Source: Anagrus nilaparvatae
Lineage: Eukaryota; Arthropoda; Insecta; Hymenoptera; Mymaridae
Direction: 5' to 3'
Length of the DNA: 64,000 nt
Assembly: GCA_022575985.1 (NCBI GenBank)
Contig: JAKSXM010000007.1
Span: 19,594,501 to 19,658,500, forward strand
The translations under genes and the position numbers were made by a program. Of the stretch, positions 9,398 to 19,430 are shown one piece after another. The notes under the pieces were generated by a model. It was not told where the DNA came from, did not search any database, and was given only the letters and a program-made list of their open reading frames with translations. Every line of letters starts with the position of its first letter. Positions within the stretch are counted from its first letter, which is position 1.

Positions 9398-11510
9398 AAA
9401 TTTTTTTAATTCTGTTTATGTTATTGGAGTGTATATTTATATTTACTCTATTGTTGTTGTCGTTGTTGTTGTTTTTTATGTGCTCTAGTATTTTATTGAT
9501 GTGTTTTTCTATTATGTATTCAGGATATTCATTTGAGGTTAAAATACTTCTTACCAGTTTAAGATTTTTTTGATGGAATTTTTTGTTGGAGAGAGATATT
9601 GCTCTATCTACTAGATTGTAAATCATAGCAACTTTTTGGTGTTGGGGATGATTAGATAGAAAGTTAAGGATTCTACCTGAGAAAGTGCTTTTTTGATACC
9701 AATCTGTTATAATCTTGTTGTTTTCTCTAATGAGTTGTAGATCCAAAAAGGAAATTTTTTTGTCCTTTTCTATTTCAATTGTAAACTGGTGTTTTTGATG
9801 GTAATTATTGAATACTTCTAGTACATGCTCGATTTTATCTTCAGGGATACACAAGATGACATCATCAACATATCTTTGGTAGAGAGATGGTTTAAAATTT
9901 AAATTATTTAGACATGTTACTTCTAGATCATTCATGACCATGTCTGCTAGTAATGATGAAATTGCAGAACCCATTGGAGTGCCATCAAGCTGTCTATATA
10001 TTACTGAATTAAAGGTTATATAAGTATTATTATAAAGAAATTTTATGGCATCAATTATTTCTGTGAATGGGAGTTTGCAATTATTGTGTATCCTATGATA
10101 GTTTTTGTCAAGACTTTCTATGACTAGATTTAGAGGTATGTTGGTGAATAGTGAACTAACATCCAAAGAGATCATAATATGGTTTTTAGGAATATAGGTG
10201 CTTTCAATTTTTTTTGCAAAAATGTTGACTATTCTGGATGTGGGAAAGGGGGGGGGTATGCAGTTTTTGAGGTTTTCATGTAAGATATGGGCTATAAGGG
10301 CAGTTGGGCTATTGAAGGTGGGTACGACTGGTCTAAGTAGTATGTCGGAATCTAATGCTATATTCTCAATTGATTCTAGTTTGTGTAGTTTTGGTAAGAA
10401 ATAAATTGGGGATATTGAAGTATGAGTTTGGTTAAGCTCCTTATTTTTGTAGCTGTGTTCTAAATATCCCATTTTTTGCCAGTGGTGTAATATGTCACTA
10501 GAAGATTTTTGGATGCGTTCTAATAGAGTCTTAGTGTGTTTTATCACCTGATATACTAGTTTGTTAGATAACATATCAGTAGCTCTTTTAATATATTTAT
10601 TTTTGTCCATGCATACTGTAATACTACCTTTGTCAGCAAATGTGAAAAACAGATTGTTGTTGTTTTTCAAAAAAAAGTTGCATTTCTTGATTTTTTGATC
10701 ATGCATTTTCTGCATCTGTGGTACATGTCTGTTTTTTATGCTATTATAATTTATACAGTTGATAAACTGATGTCTTTGTTTTGAAATTTCAGGGTCATTA
10801 TTTAAAATTTCTTGAACTTTTTTTTGTTTTTCAATTATATCTTTGGAAATTATGCCAAGTGAATCATATTTTTCATATGCTATGGTTTTGAAGGCGCTTT
10901 CTACATTCTTTATGCAATCTTTGATGTCTTTGGTATTAGTGCTATTCCTTAAATTGAATTTAGGACCTAAACAAACAATGTCACTTATTTCTTTAGGTAC
11001 TTCAGTGCCTGAGATGTTGATAAACCAATTCTTGTGTAAATTCTTTTTATTGTTTTCTGAATTATTATTACTGTTATTTCCATGTAGATTGTAAACATTT
11101 ATATGGTTTTTCTCTTTTATATTGATGAATTTCTTGTTTAAACGTTTATTGTTATTGAAATAAATATTACTGGCTCTAATGTCTTGTGTTTCAAAAAATT
11201 GTTTAGTTATATGATTCTCAATGTTTTGGCTATTTATTTTGTTTTTTAAAAAAAGTATTTTTTTCTCTAAATATTTAATATGTATGTTGATGTCCGAGAT
11301 TTGGATATTTAAAATATTTCTAGTTAGTCTGTTGATGTTGTTTTGAAAAGAAAATTGGCATGATTGGCTGTGAAAGGAGAAATCCTTGAATCTTTGGTTA
11401 AGGCTATGTATATGGTTGGGAAGATGGTCTTCAGCTCTACATCTTAGAAGGAATAGTCTTCTGGATTTGGCAATAGCTAATTCTTTGGTAGTATCCATGT
11501 AATCTTTCAT
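9342..11510 (-). CDS. Penelope-like reverse transcriptase
   Basis: A single open frame of 722 residues. The N-terminal 200 or so residues are Asn/Lys/His-rich with coiled-coil-like stretches (IHIKYLEKKILFLKNKI). RT motifs follow: TFADKGSITVCMDK, PIYFLPKLHKLE, LRPVVPTFNSPTALIAHIL, ISLDVSSLFTNIPLNLVIE (motif A with Asp), LDGTPMGSAISSLLADMVM (motif B), YQRYVDDVILCIPEDK (motif C, catalytic Asp pair) and KKISFLDLQLIREN. These are the signatures of Penelope-type RT, related to telomerase RT rather than LINE RT. The frame ends at IPYKPGLYNKIKSFK, just where the family continues into a linker and the nuclease, so the stop is best explained by a frameshift. The ATG at 11510 is the first in frame; the true start could be upstream. 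Confidence 0.9.
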   Translation of the reverse strand: MKDYMDTTKELAIAKSRRLFLLRCRAEDHLPNHIHSLNQRFKDFSFHSQSCQFSFQNNINRLTRNILNIQISDINIHIKYLEKKILFLKNKINSQNIENHITKQFFETQDIRASNIYFNNNKRLNKKFINIKEKNHINVYNLHGNNSNNNSENNKKNLHKNWFINISGTEVPKEISDIVCLGPKFNLRNSTNTKDIKDCIKNVESAFKTIAYEKYDSLGIISKDIIEKQKKVQEILNNDPEISKQRHQFINCINYNSIKNRHVPQMQKMHDQKIKKCNFFLKNNNNLFFTFADKGSITVCMDKNKYIKRATDMLSNKLVYQVIKHTKTLLERIQKSSSDILHHWQKMGYLEHSYKNKELNQTHTSISPIYFLPKLHKLESIENIALDSDILLRPVVPTFNSPTALIAHILHENLKNCIPPPFPTSRIVNIFAKKIESTYIPKNHIMISLDVSSLFTNIPLNLVIESLDKNYHRIHNNCKLPFTEIIDAIKFLYNNTYITFNSVIYRQLDGTPMGSAISSLLADMVMNDLEVTCLNNLNFKPSLYQRYVDDVILCIPEDKIEHVLEVFNNYHQKHQFTIEIEKDKKISFLDLQLIRENNKIITDWYQKSTFSGRILNFLSNHPQHQKVAMIYNLVDRAISLSNKKFHQKNLKLVRSILTSNEYPEYIIEKHINKILEHIKNNNNDNNNRVNINIHSNNINRIKKIFVQIPYKPGLYNKIKSFK

Positions 11511-11512
11511 TG

Positions 11513-12240
11513 ATGTTGTGATGGTTTTATCATACTCAGATGAAATAGTATGAAAAAATATTAGTTTAATTTTAATAATATTAATTTTTGTTTTTTTTTT
11601 AAATTATATGTTTTTATAAATGGATAACTATTAAAATTTCATTTTATTTTTATGTTTAATTAGAAGTATACACAGGAAATTTCCCGTTTTTTAAAGTAAA
11701 ACAAAATGTACAGAAAAAGAATAATTTTTAAATAATTTTTAATAATTTTAAAATAATAGATATTATTTTTTCTTACCAAAATGCTGTTTCAAAGTAAATA
11801 ATTGTTGCGGATGTTGATTACTATTGGTAGCTATAAAATTGATGTTATGCAATTTAATCACGTTCTTTTTAGGACACATCTATTTTAGGATCCAATTGTA
11901 ATTCAAATTATAATGCTGATGCCCATAACACTATGCATAGAATATTTATCTTCAACTATAAGTATTCTAATTAAATTTTAGCCGCTTAAACTGTCAACCC
12001 TCAACAGGTTGATGGAGATTCTGGCTCTGGTTATCATAACTAGATATTTGTTATATATACATATATATCAACTAGCACATATCTAGTTATAATATTCAGC
12101 ACCAGTAATTTTTTTTTTTATTTAAACAACTACCATAATTTGTTTTTTTATTATTTTAATGTTTTTCAAATTTTGGCTTGTCTATGATGATTAAAATCTT
12201 TTTTTTTTCTTTTAATTTTTAAATTGTCCCACCACCATGT
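11513..12240. other. AT-rich spacer, no gene seen
   Basis: Sequence between the Penelope-like element and the zinc-finger-type gene remnant. A short palindrome-like stretch with tatatacatatatatca lies near 12050, and an imperfect inverted pair (ctagatatttgttat / tagcacatatctagttat) at about 12038-12092. Nothing coding is recognised. Confidence 0.45.
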
Positions 12241-12280
12241 TGAGTAAAACTTTGTTTTTGAAATTTTTCTTTAAATAGAG

Positions 12281-12841
12281 TTATGTACGATACTCATGCG
12301 TTTCAAAATCATTCTTGTTTGTAAAATACATATCACACGTTGCACAAAAAAGCAATTTCAGACTTATATCTTGTATGCTTAATTTTGGACGTGGATCGTC
12401 GTTTATTATGACATTGACAAGTTTCAAATAATTAAATTTTATATTGTCAATAAATTTCACATTCTGGAAAAAAGAAAAGCATATATTATATTTAAATGCT
12501 TTTTTAATACTTACCAGGTGAAAGTTTGTAATGTTTATATTAGTCAACTGCCTCATCCGGTAGGATAAACTTTCATTAACAGCAACTAATTTTTTCAAGT
12601 TTTTAAGTGAAGCTAATTCAATAAATTTATTCCTAAAAAGAATAGCTAATTATATTTATAGTTAATTTTTATATATTAACAATGATATACTTACTCAAAT
12701 TGAATTTTCAAATCTCCATTTGGAGTTAATAATTAATAATCTTTTGGATAAAAGTGAAGGTCCAAATTTTTGATATCGACTTGGATCTTAGGAAGGTCAT
12801 CTGTTTTAAGCATATCTCCTTGTGAAATTTCCTCTTCCTGG
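12281..12841 (-). pseudogene. Three-exon gene remnant ending in a half C2H2 finger
   Basis: On the minus strand three consecutive exons with good splice signals can be read: about 12838-12703 (EEISQGDMLKTDDLPKIQV..., ending at GTAAGT), about 12632-12515 (NKFIELASLKNLKKLVAVNE..., ending at GTAAGT) and 12464-12281 (NVKFIDNIKFNYLKLVNV..., ending FETHEYRT and a stop). The last exon has CATCDMYFTNKNDFETH, a C-x2-C-x12-H like a C2H2 finger that stops before the second His. The first exon carries an in-frame TAA after FYPKDY, so as written the product is broken; a sequencing error or recent loss is possible. I do not recognise the family. A frame at 13369-13317 (MGSKSWIIFFRFTTEFE) could be a further upstream exon, with little support. 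Confidence 0.5.
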
Positions 12842-12849
12842 TAATTTTT

Positions 12850-13800
12850 TTTTAAATAAAATTTTAATTATTTAAAATATTTTTTAAATATCTAGCTTTA
12901 AATATCATACTTGGTAAACAAGAATATTTTTAAATAATTCTTGTAAAAAATAAAATAAAATACAATTTTTTTAATGCATAGTCCTATATGGTCTAGAAAA
13001 AAGTCTATTTTAGTTCGCAAATGTTATGGTCAGACTAAAACTTAGAAAAATTTGATCAACAGTTTGTTGTTAATTAGAAATAAATTAAAATTTAAAATAC
13101 GTGATCTTATAATACGTTATAAAGCAGAACAAGAGTAAATAATTTTAATGACTTACACATTTGTTCTTTAAATAAATTAGGAAATCTAATTTTACCCAAA
13201 CATTTTGGGAAAATAATCTTTTTGTGTGCTTTAAGTATACTTTGTAAATTAGTAATTATATAAAAATTAAATAAATAAATAACATAAATATAAAGACTAA
13301 CCTCAAACTCTGTTGTAAAGCGAAAAAAAATTATCCATGATTTTGATCCCATCCGCTCATACAGGGTTCAAGTTCATCCTGGTTCTGCCCGTTTGACTTT
13401 TCTAATTTTTATATCCTGTTTATCGCCAGATCTGTTTCTCGTTATTAATAACAATAATTTTTTAAAATTATCCAATAAAAGTTTAAAGATAATTTTTCTT
13501 AACTTGGATTCGGACATAATTTCCCGCTTTCTGTATTAGAAAGCCGCCAAAATTTTTACCCACCAATCAAAATTCAAAGTGAAAGACTCTGCATGAACAT
13601 AGAGACTATACGTGAACATCGTTCACTACACCCTCTTTTCAGCAGTAAGACACAATGCCTCCAGGCTCCTCGACTTTGACGCCATTTAACTTATTCTTAA
13701 TTAACTTATTCATAATATTATTATTATTTCATAATTATTACTATTATTATTTTATAATAGTAAATATACGATAATATATTTTCAAAAAATTGATCCAAAT
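12850..13800. other. AT-rich stretch, no gene established
   Basis: Possibly intron and 5' flank of the minus-strand gene remnant below it. Apart from the weak candidate exon near 13320-13370 nothing is recognised. Short A/T repeats (attattattatt) occur near 13717-13765. Confidence 0.4.
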
Positions 13801-13849
13801 ACAAAAAAAAAATAATCTGAGGTCATTTTTTTTGTATTTTTTCTTATTC

Positions 13850-14110
13850 TGGGGGTAGTTTTAACCCCCCTATTATTAAATCTTATATCTCAATTTCGGG
13901 GTATAATAAAAAAAAAATGTTCATTAATTTTTCTGAAAAAATTGCATTTATTTGATAATTTTAGCTTAAATTCCATAATATTTTTAAAAAAACCCCTAAA
14001 TAAGGGTAGTTTTTCCTGTTTACAGGGTGTTTGAGAAATTTCTGACATTAAAATCGTAATTAGTGACCCGGAAAACCCCCTGGTACCTATTTTCACCAAA
14101 ATTCATTTAA
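13850..14110. repeat. Dispersed repeat with 'gtgaccc' motif, copy 1
   Basis: This stretch shares wording with 31180-31365: gcatttatttgataatttta followed by agcttaaattccataatatt and, some 100 bases on, attagtgacccggaaaacc here versus attaagtgacccaaataaac there. Both copies are uncoding and of moderate similarity. Copies of the gtgacccaaa motif recur inside the hAT element at 51430-51960. Confidence 0.55.
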
Positions 14111-14354
14111 TATTGCCCGAGATATTAAATATTTATTTATTATTGGCCAAAAAAACAGTTTGGCCAACTTTTACAACGTTTTGGACCAACATCAACTAAC
14201 CAAACTTGTTTACTCGAATACCTTACACCTTACTTGACAAATTTCAAAAAATTTAAAGTTGATATGACTTGCCTGTGTTGAATCTACAAATATAATTAAT
14301 TAGTTTAAACATTTTTCATTAAAATTTATAATTATTTTCACTTTATATTATTTA

Positions 14355-15322
14355 TATTATTATTATTTTGAAAGTCTAAGTCTAACCAATTTCTATAATT
14401 TTACACAGTGTAGTTTCTATTTTTTTTAAATTACTTTCTTCATTCTCGTCTTCATTAAAATATTTTTATTTGCGTTTATTGATTTGTAAAATTCTACACT
14501 TAAGTCTTAAACATTCCAAATTTTCGGGTAACTAAAAATTATAAATAATTATTTTCTAAAGTTCGACATTTATTATAAATAGATGAAAACTAATAATCGA
14601 TTTATTCGAAAAAAATATTTGTATCTTATATTTCAAAAATGTCATATATATATTTATTTAAAATCTTTAAATTGATGGTAAATAATTTTTTAAATATTAT
14701 TAAGGCACGTTCTCAGTTTTTTGAAAAAAAACGCCTTTTTAAAATACGTGAATTTTTTTTAATTTTATTGATTATTTAAAAAATTTTTTTTTATATTATT
14801 ATACAATACTTAAATTAACTTAGCTATTCATTCAAGTTACTATACCCTACTGATCCATGTGCTTTTAAATCAATCACAAAAAGAATTTGTAACTTATATA
14901 ATCTCAATAATTCTCTTTTTGATTTGTTCTCTGATGGAATGGGTACGATTAGAAGGTTAACATGCAAGTTGCTGGAGTATAAGAATAGATCTGAAAATGG
15001 TTTCTATTTAGTTTCTAATTTGTTTTGATTTTTACTAACTTAATATTCCGGTTAAATATGTACTAAATGTATTGTTAAAGTAGAAAGAAAGATTATATTC
15101 CTGCATTATAAATTAGTCAATTGTTTATTTTTATCAAAAAGTTTTTTTAATTTGAAACTCTTAATTTTTTTTTATGTAGACTACTCTACTGAAAATTTGT
15201 TATATGATTATCTATATTTGCATAATATTGTAAATTATTTGTATTTGAAGGATTTTATCCTGTATATATATTGAAATAAATAAATAAATAAATTTTATTT
15301 TAAAAAATCTAGACTAGATATC
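14355..15322. repeat. Left arm of the long inverted repeat
   Basis: About 970 bases, non-coding, ending in ttgaaataaataaataaata and a 30-base extension (taaaaaatctagactagatat). The TAAA-type tail recalls the 3' end of some LINEs, but the homology with the right arm continues past it, so the tail is internal to the repeat. Confidence 0.75.
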
Positions 15323-15434
15323 ACTCCATTCAATGCTGTTCTAAAATTCGCGGCTGAAGAATTTAAAGTAACACCAGAAACTTTACTAATTGTTACCGAT
15401 GATGGAGTAGGAATTAATCCACAACAAACAGCTG
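15317..15434 (+). pseudogene. Ufm1: Ufm1 exon fragment
   Basis: The frame reads [31 protein letters not shown] and PQQTAG, ending at a GTAAAA donor after GCTG. This matches the central part of the ubiquitin-fold modifier Ufm1, which is covalently attached to target proteins (ufmylation); its family core is [16 protein letters not shown]...DGIGINPAQTAG. Only this exon, roughly residues 28-65 of about 85, is present; neither the start nor the C-terminal Gly needed for conjugation is found in the following 400 bases. The exon itself is open and keeps its donor site, so it was taken as genomic DNA, not as a processed copy. It begins exactly at the inner edge of the left inverted arm. Confidence 0.8.
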
Positions 15435-15439
15435 GTAAA

Positions 15440-15825
15440 ACTTTTTTTGAATTAAATTGAATTTGTTAAATTTACCAGTTAAATTTTCCTGTTCTTGCTT
15501 ATCCTATTGACATTATGACAGTTTATTAATATTTCTGCTAAAATTATCTCGGAATTAAAATCAAAATTGTTTTTTATAACAATATTATTCAGGTATAAGC
15601 CACTTCTCCTAATGATGCAAACAACAAATTAACTAATTTTCTTAGAATTATTCAATAAATTATGCTTCAATTTCATTTTTTTACTTAACTTCAAATTCTT
15701 TACACGGTGTAAAGTTTACCCCCTCGGAGGTTTTCCACTTGTACTTTTCCCCCAACAACAAAATTTAATAACATTTTTTTCATTTTTTAAAAAAATATAA
15801 AGATCCAGGGGGGGGGAGGAATTCT
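15440..15825. other. Non-coding interior sequence
   Basis: After the Ufm1 donor site the sequence is AT-rich with no next Ufm1 exon visible. A G-run (ggggggggagg) near 15811 precedes the copia fragment. Confidence 0.4.
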
Positions 15826-15829
15826 GACT

Positions 15830-16260
15830 CTAGTGATTCTGATTGCAAGAAATCATTAACAACTAGTGGATATGTTATTAGATTGTTTGGTGATTCAAAA
15901 CACGGAAACTGTCTTATGTAAATCTATCTACTTGTGAGGCTGAAGACGTTGCGATGTGTAATGCGACTCAGGAAATGATTTCTATCTTTAATTCACTAAA
16001 ATTAATGTTGATAATTCCTTTAATGCCTTTGACCCTTTGATAATTTAGCTGCGAATAAGAATACTAAGACGAGAGGTAGCAATTGATTAAGACACATTAT
16101 AGACTCTAAGGTTGATTATTTTAAAGATTGTCTCAAAAAGGGTTATATCGAAGTTAGATGGGTACCTTCTAAAGAAAAAATAGCCAATATTTTTACTAAA
16201 CCGTTGGCTTTTGATTTGCACAGACAACTGACTAATTCAATCTTAAGCTTGGAGAGTTAG
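15830..16260 (+). pseudogene. Copia-type RNase H fragment
   Basis: Conceptual frames give SGYVIRLFGDSK, then (shifted) VNLSTCEAEDVAMCNATQEM, ANKNTKTRG, IRHHIIDSKVDYFKDCL and KGYIEVRWVPSKENIANIF-TKPL, the RNase H domain at the C-terminus of Ty1/copia Pol (CEAEY, RSKHIDIRYHF, VPSKENIADIFTKPL in the family). Frameshifts and stops make it inactive. It is directly followed by a purine tract and an LTR, the usual order at a copia 3' end. The rest of Pol and Gag, and the 5' LTR, are absent. Confidence 0.8.
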
Positions 16261-16362
16261 ACGATATAAATTACACATGATGTGTATTGGATGAGATAAA
16301 CTAATAATTGATTTGATTTGTTTCAGATAAATAGATAAGAAAGTGCTTGAGATGGGAGGGAG

Positions 16363-16642
16363 TGTTGGGCTGTGGTGCCTCCACGCACTTCTTTAGTATA
16401 CCACGCGGTGAAGAAGGAGGACAAACTTACCGCTCAGTTCCACGCTGATCGTCGTTCAGTTCATATCGCTAACGTGCATTGATTATTTATATGTATTATT
16501 TGATGATTATTAATTAATAAACCGTGTAATGGATGAGTTTAATAAAAGATTAGAATAGACGAGTATTAATTAATAAACTGTACTATTGATAAATTATAAA
16601 CGAGTGTTTATTTTATTTACTCTAAACATAAAACCCAATACA
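16363..16642 (+). repeat. Candidate 3' LTR of the copia fragment
   Basis: A purine tract (gagatgggaggga) ends at 16361 and is followed by TGTTGGGCTGTGGTG, with a matching end AAACCCAATACA at 16642; short TG...CA inverted ends and the position just after the RNase H frame support an LTR of about 280 bases. No second copy is in the window to prove it. Confidence 0.55.
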
Positions 16643-17165
16643 AAGGAACCTTCTCCATCAAACTCCTCCAAAAGAGAGCACCAACAAGTGGACCATCGAT
16701 AAGACATAAGATATTCAATATGAACAAGTTTTTGTAAGTTAATTTAAATAAATCTACGATATGCTTAACTTTAATGAATTAACTGTAATCAATTAGCAGG
16801 ATCCAGATCCTAAAAAGTTTTGGTCTTGCTGTAACCAACACTCCTTTTGCAATGGAAAGAGCAATAACACAAACCAGTCAGGTTCTTTTTTCTTGGAGAG
16901 GATGAAGGATAAAATTTATAACGTAAAATTTGATATCAAAGGTATAATTGAAGATGATCATGAATAACTTAATGTAAAAAATAATGTCCAACTTGTGTTA
17001 CAGTATCATTAAGAACATCCTCCAGTAAAACATAACAACCAGCATGCGCTACAGGCTAAATCAGCAAACTCAAATATAGATGAAACGTAGGAAAGAGAGG
17101 AGAAAAATATTTCAGGAATTAGCTAAAATCTATACGGGGAGAGGGCTGAAATATAGGAGATTTAA
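16643..17165 (+). other. Interior mosaic with exon-like pieces, unidentified
   Basis: A fragment frame GLAVTNTPFAMERAITQTSQ follows a TTAGCAG acceptor at about 16800, and a Lys/Arg-rich frame RRKIFQELAKIYTGRGLKY-RRF at about 17090-17160 ends near a GTAAGT. Both look like pieces of spliced genes but I cannot name them. Stops lie around them. Confidence 0.35.
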
Positions 17166-17183
17166 GTTGAGTAAGTAAATTAA

Positions 17184-17560
17184 TCAATTATTAGGTTCTT
17201 AAACGAGAATGGCTTAAAAATTGGGAATCTTTCATTGGGGATATAGTGGGTTCTAGTAAGACGAATGAAAGCTTATGTCAGAATATATAATATAGTAATA
17301 ATATGGCTATTTTAAAACTTTTATCTAAAGAAGTTTTTGATTTCTCAAGTGGACAAATGACTCAATCCAAGGCAAAGAATTTGAAAGATACAATGTGCAA
17401 TGAATTATCACAAATTTTCCAGCTTCATTAGTTTGTTATGGACGATTCACAAAATGTGCCACTTGTAGTTGTTACGCCTCAAATGCTTTTGCAATTTCTT
17501 AACTAAATTCCTCTTTGATACATTTTCGAAACTAAATTGATTAATAACCATAACATAAGT
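17184..17560 (+). pseudogene. Xpo1: Exportin-1 (CRM1) fragment
   Basis: After a TTATTAG acceptor the frame reads [93 protein letters not shown] and YIFETKLIN. This is the N-terminal third of exportin-1, the nuclear export receptor for leucine-rich signals (family: [22 protein letters not shown]). Damage includes a short insertion with a stop inside LCQN/NNM and stops in place of the Cys after IFQLH and of two Trp/Gly positions near the end. It is a dead fragment, ending about 30 bases before the right inverted arm. Confidence 0.85.
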
Positions 17561-17587
17561 TAAGTTTTTTACTCAATGATGACCAAT

Positions 17588-19430
17588 ATATCTAGTCCAG
17601 GTTTTTTAAAATAAAATTTATTTATTTATTTATTTCAATATATACAGGATAAAATCCTTCAAATACAAATAATTTACAATATTATATAAATATAGATAAT
17701 CATAAAAACAAATTTTTAGTAGAGTGGTCTATATAAAAAAAAAATTAGGAGTTTTGGTTTCAAAAAACTTTTTGATAAAAATAAACAATTGGCTAATTTA
17801 TAATGCAGGAATATAATCTTTCTTTGTACTTTAACAATACATTTAGTACATATTTCACCGGAATATCAAGTTAGTACAAATCAAAACAAATTAGAAACTA
17901 AAATAGAAACCATTGACAGACCTATTTGTACTCCAGCAACTTGCATGTCAAACTTCTAATCCTTCTAATCGTATCCATCCTATCAGAGAACAAATCAAAA
18001 AAAGAATTATTGAGATTATATAATCAAATTCTTTTTGTGATTGATTTAAAAGTATATGGATCAGTAGGGTATGGTAATACTTAAATGAATAGCAAATAAT
18101 AGTTAATTTAAATATTTTATAATAATTTATAAAAATTATTTTGTTGATAAAAAAAAAAATTAAAAAAAATATAACGCATTTTAAAAAGACGGTTTTTTTT
18201 TCAAAAAACTGAGAACGTGCCTATAATTTAAAAAATTATTTAACATCAATTTAAAAATTTTAAATAAATATATATAAGCATATATTTTAAATGTGCTACT
18301 TAATTTGAGCCTGGAATCGTAATTTTTTTTTTGAGGGCACATCGGAACGACCCTTGTTTTCGTGAAGTTTGAACCTTCAGAAAGTCAAAAAAAGTCGTGA
18401 ACAAGGATTTGGTAATAGGTGCCAAAAAGATTTTTTCACTTTTATGTCAAAACCCGTGTTTTTCGTATCTGAGCTACCCCAAATTTTCAAAATAACTTTT
18501 TAGGTAAATAAAATTTTAAAAAATAGATAAGAAAATCTGATTGCCAGGGAAAAACCACTCCAGAAGAAAAAAAAATCTTTTTACGATGAAATTTAGCCAA
18601 GTTATCGTCAATCTAAGATTTTGCTCAAATTCGTCTTAAAAAAGATTGAAATTTTATTGAAAAAAGCCAGTTTCTGAACTTTAAACATGCATTACTCGCT
18701 TGATTTTCATCGTAAAATAATCTTTTTTTTTTTTAAATCGATTAATTTTTTCCTGGCAATTCATTTCTTTAAGAAAAAAATCATTTTTATTGACCAAATT
18801 TCAATTTTTAGGTCAAAAGCCTTTTGAAAACTGTAAGTAGCAAAATTTACTTAACACATTGAAAATTTGGGGTAGTTCAGATACGAAAAACACGGTTTTT
18901 GACATAAAAGTGAAAACATCTTTTTGGCAACTATCACCGAATCCTTGTTCACGACTTTTTTTGACTTCCTGAGAGTTCAAACTTTACAAAAACAAGGGTC
19001 GTTCCGTGCCCTCAAAAAAAAAATTACTATTCCGGCTCAAATTAAGTAGCACTTTTTAAATTTTTGCTCATATGACATCTTTGAAATATAAGATACAAAT
19101 ATTTGTTCGAATAAACATTATTAATTTCCATCTATTTATACTCTGAAAAAAATTATAGGCCCGACGTCTTTAATTTTACAGGCCAAAGGCATCGACTCTA
19201 AGTCTATGTATAAGAAATGTCTAGCGTTAGAAAATAATTATTTATAATTTTTAGTTACCCGAAAATTTGGAATGTTTAAGATTTAAGTGTAATTATACTT
19301 ATGAATTTTACAAATCAATAAACGCAAATAAAAAGATTTTAATGAAGACGAGAATGAAGAAAGTAATTTTAAAAGAATAGAATTTACATTATGTAAAATT
19401 ATAGCAAATGGTTACCTTAGACTTACAAAA
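17588..19430. repeat. Right arm of the long inverted repeat (interrupted)
   Basis: Reverse complement of the left arm. Continuous from 17588 to about 18277, then split by a foldback insertion, then resumed from about 19070 to 19430 (atgacatctttgaaatataa onward, cataatgtaaattctat on the other strand). A short extra stretch near 19140-19205 (aggcccgacgtctttaat) has no counterpart in the left arm. Confidence 0.75.
18278..19069. mobile_element. Foldback element nested in the right arm
   Basis: Nearly palindromic over its full length: agcatatattttaaatgtgc at the left corresponds to the complement of gcactttttaaatttttgct at the right, and gtgctacttaatttgagcc, gaacgacccttgtttt, cacttttatgtcaaaa and cgtatctgagctacccc all recur inverted. 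Length about 790 bases, no ORF. It is absent from the equivalent place in the left arm (near 14650), which proves insertion after the arms arose. Confidence 0.8.

Larger units (their letters stand above)
8521..11512 (-). mobile_element. Penelope-like retroelement (RT plus GIY-YIG)
   Basis: On the minus strand a long reverse transcriptase frame (11510-9342) is followed directly by a GIY-YIG endonuclease frame (9397-8927), the arrangement that defines endonuclease-bearing Penelope-like elements. The two frames overlap by about 55 bases in different phases; PLEs normally encode one fused protein, so a single frameshift near 9345-9400 is the main visible damage. About 330 bases beyond the stop lies a hammerhead-like motif, as in the terminal repeats of this class. 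I did not find the second terminal repeat above 11512, so the copy may be incomplete. Overall it looks young compared with the R1-like block next to it. Confidence 0.88.
14355..19430. mobile_element. Long inverted-repeat mosaic carrying host gene fragments
   Basis: Two arms in inverted orientation (left 14355-15322, right 17588-19430) enclose about 2.26 kb. The arms match over nearly their whole length, for example ggcacgttctcag at 14704 against the reverse complement of ctgagaacgtgcc at 18210, and ccaaattttcgggtaacta at 14516 against its complement near 19256. Inner edges match to the base at gactagatat. The interior holds an Ufm1 exon, a copia RNase H segment with LTR, and an exportin-1 fragment. 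The right arm is interrupted by a foldback element. No transposase is visible. It could be a non-autonomous element with long terminal inverted repeats that captured host DNA, or two LINE-like copies in opposite orientation flanking unrelated debris. Confidence 0.65.

Noticed and set aside
13107..13352. 81-codon minus-strand frame
   Set aside because: Mostly low-complexity AT sequence; only its first 17 codons could be an exon, and support is weak.
15270..15300. (TAAA)n tail taken as the 3' end of a LINE
   Set aside because: Homology between the two inverted arms continues about 30 bases beyond the tail, so it is internal; kept only as an alternative reading.
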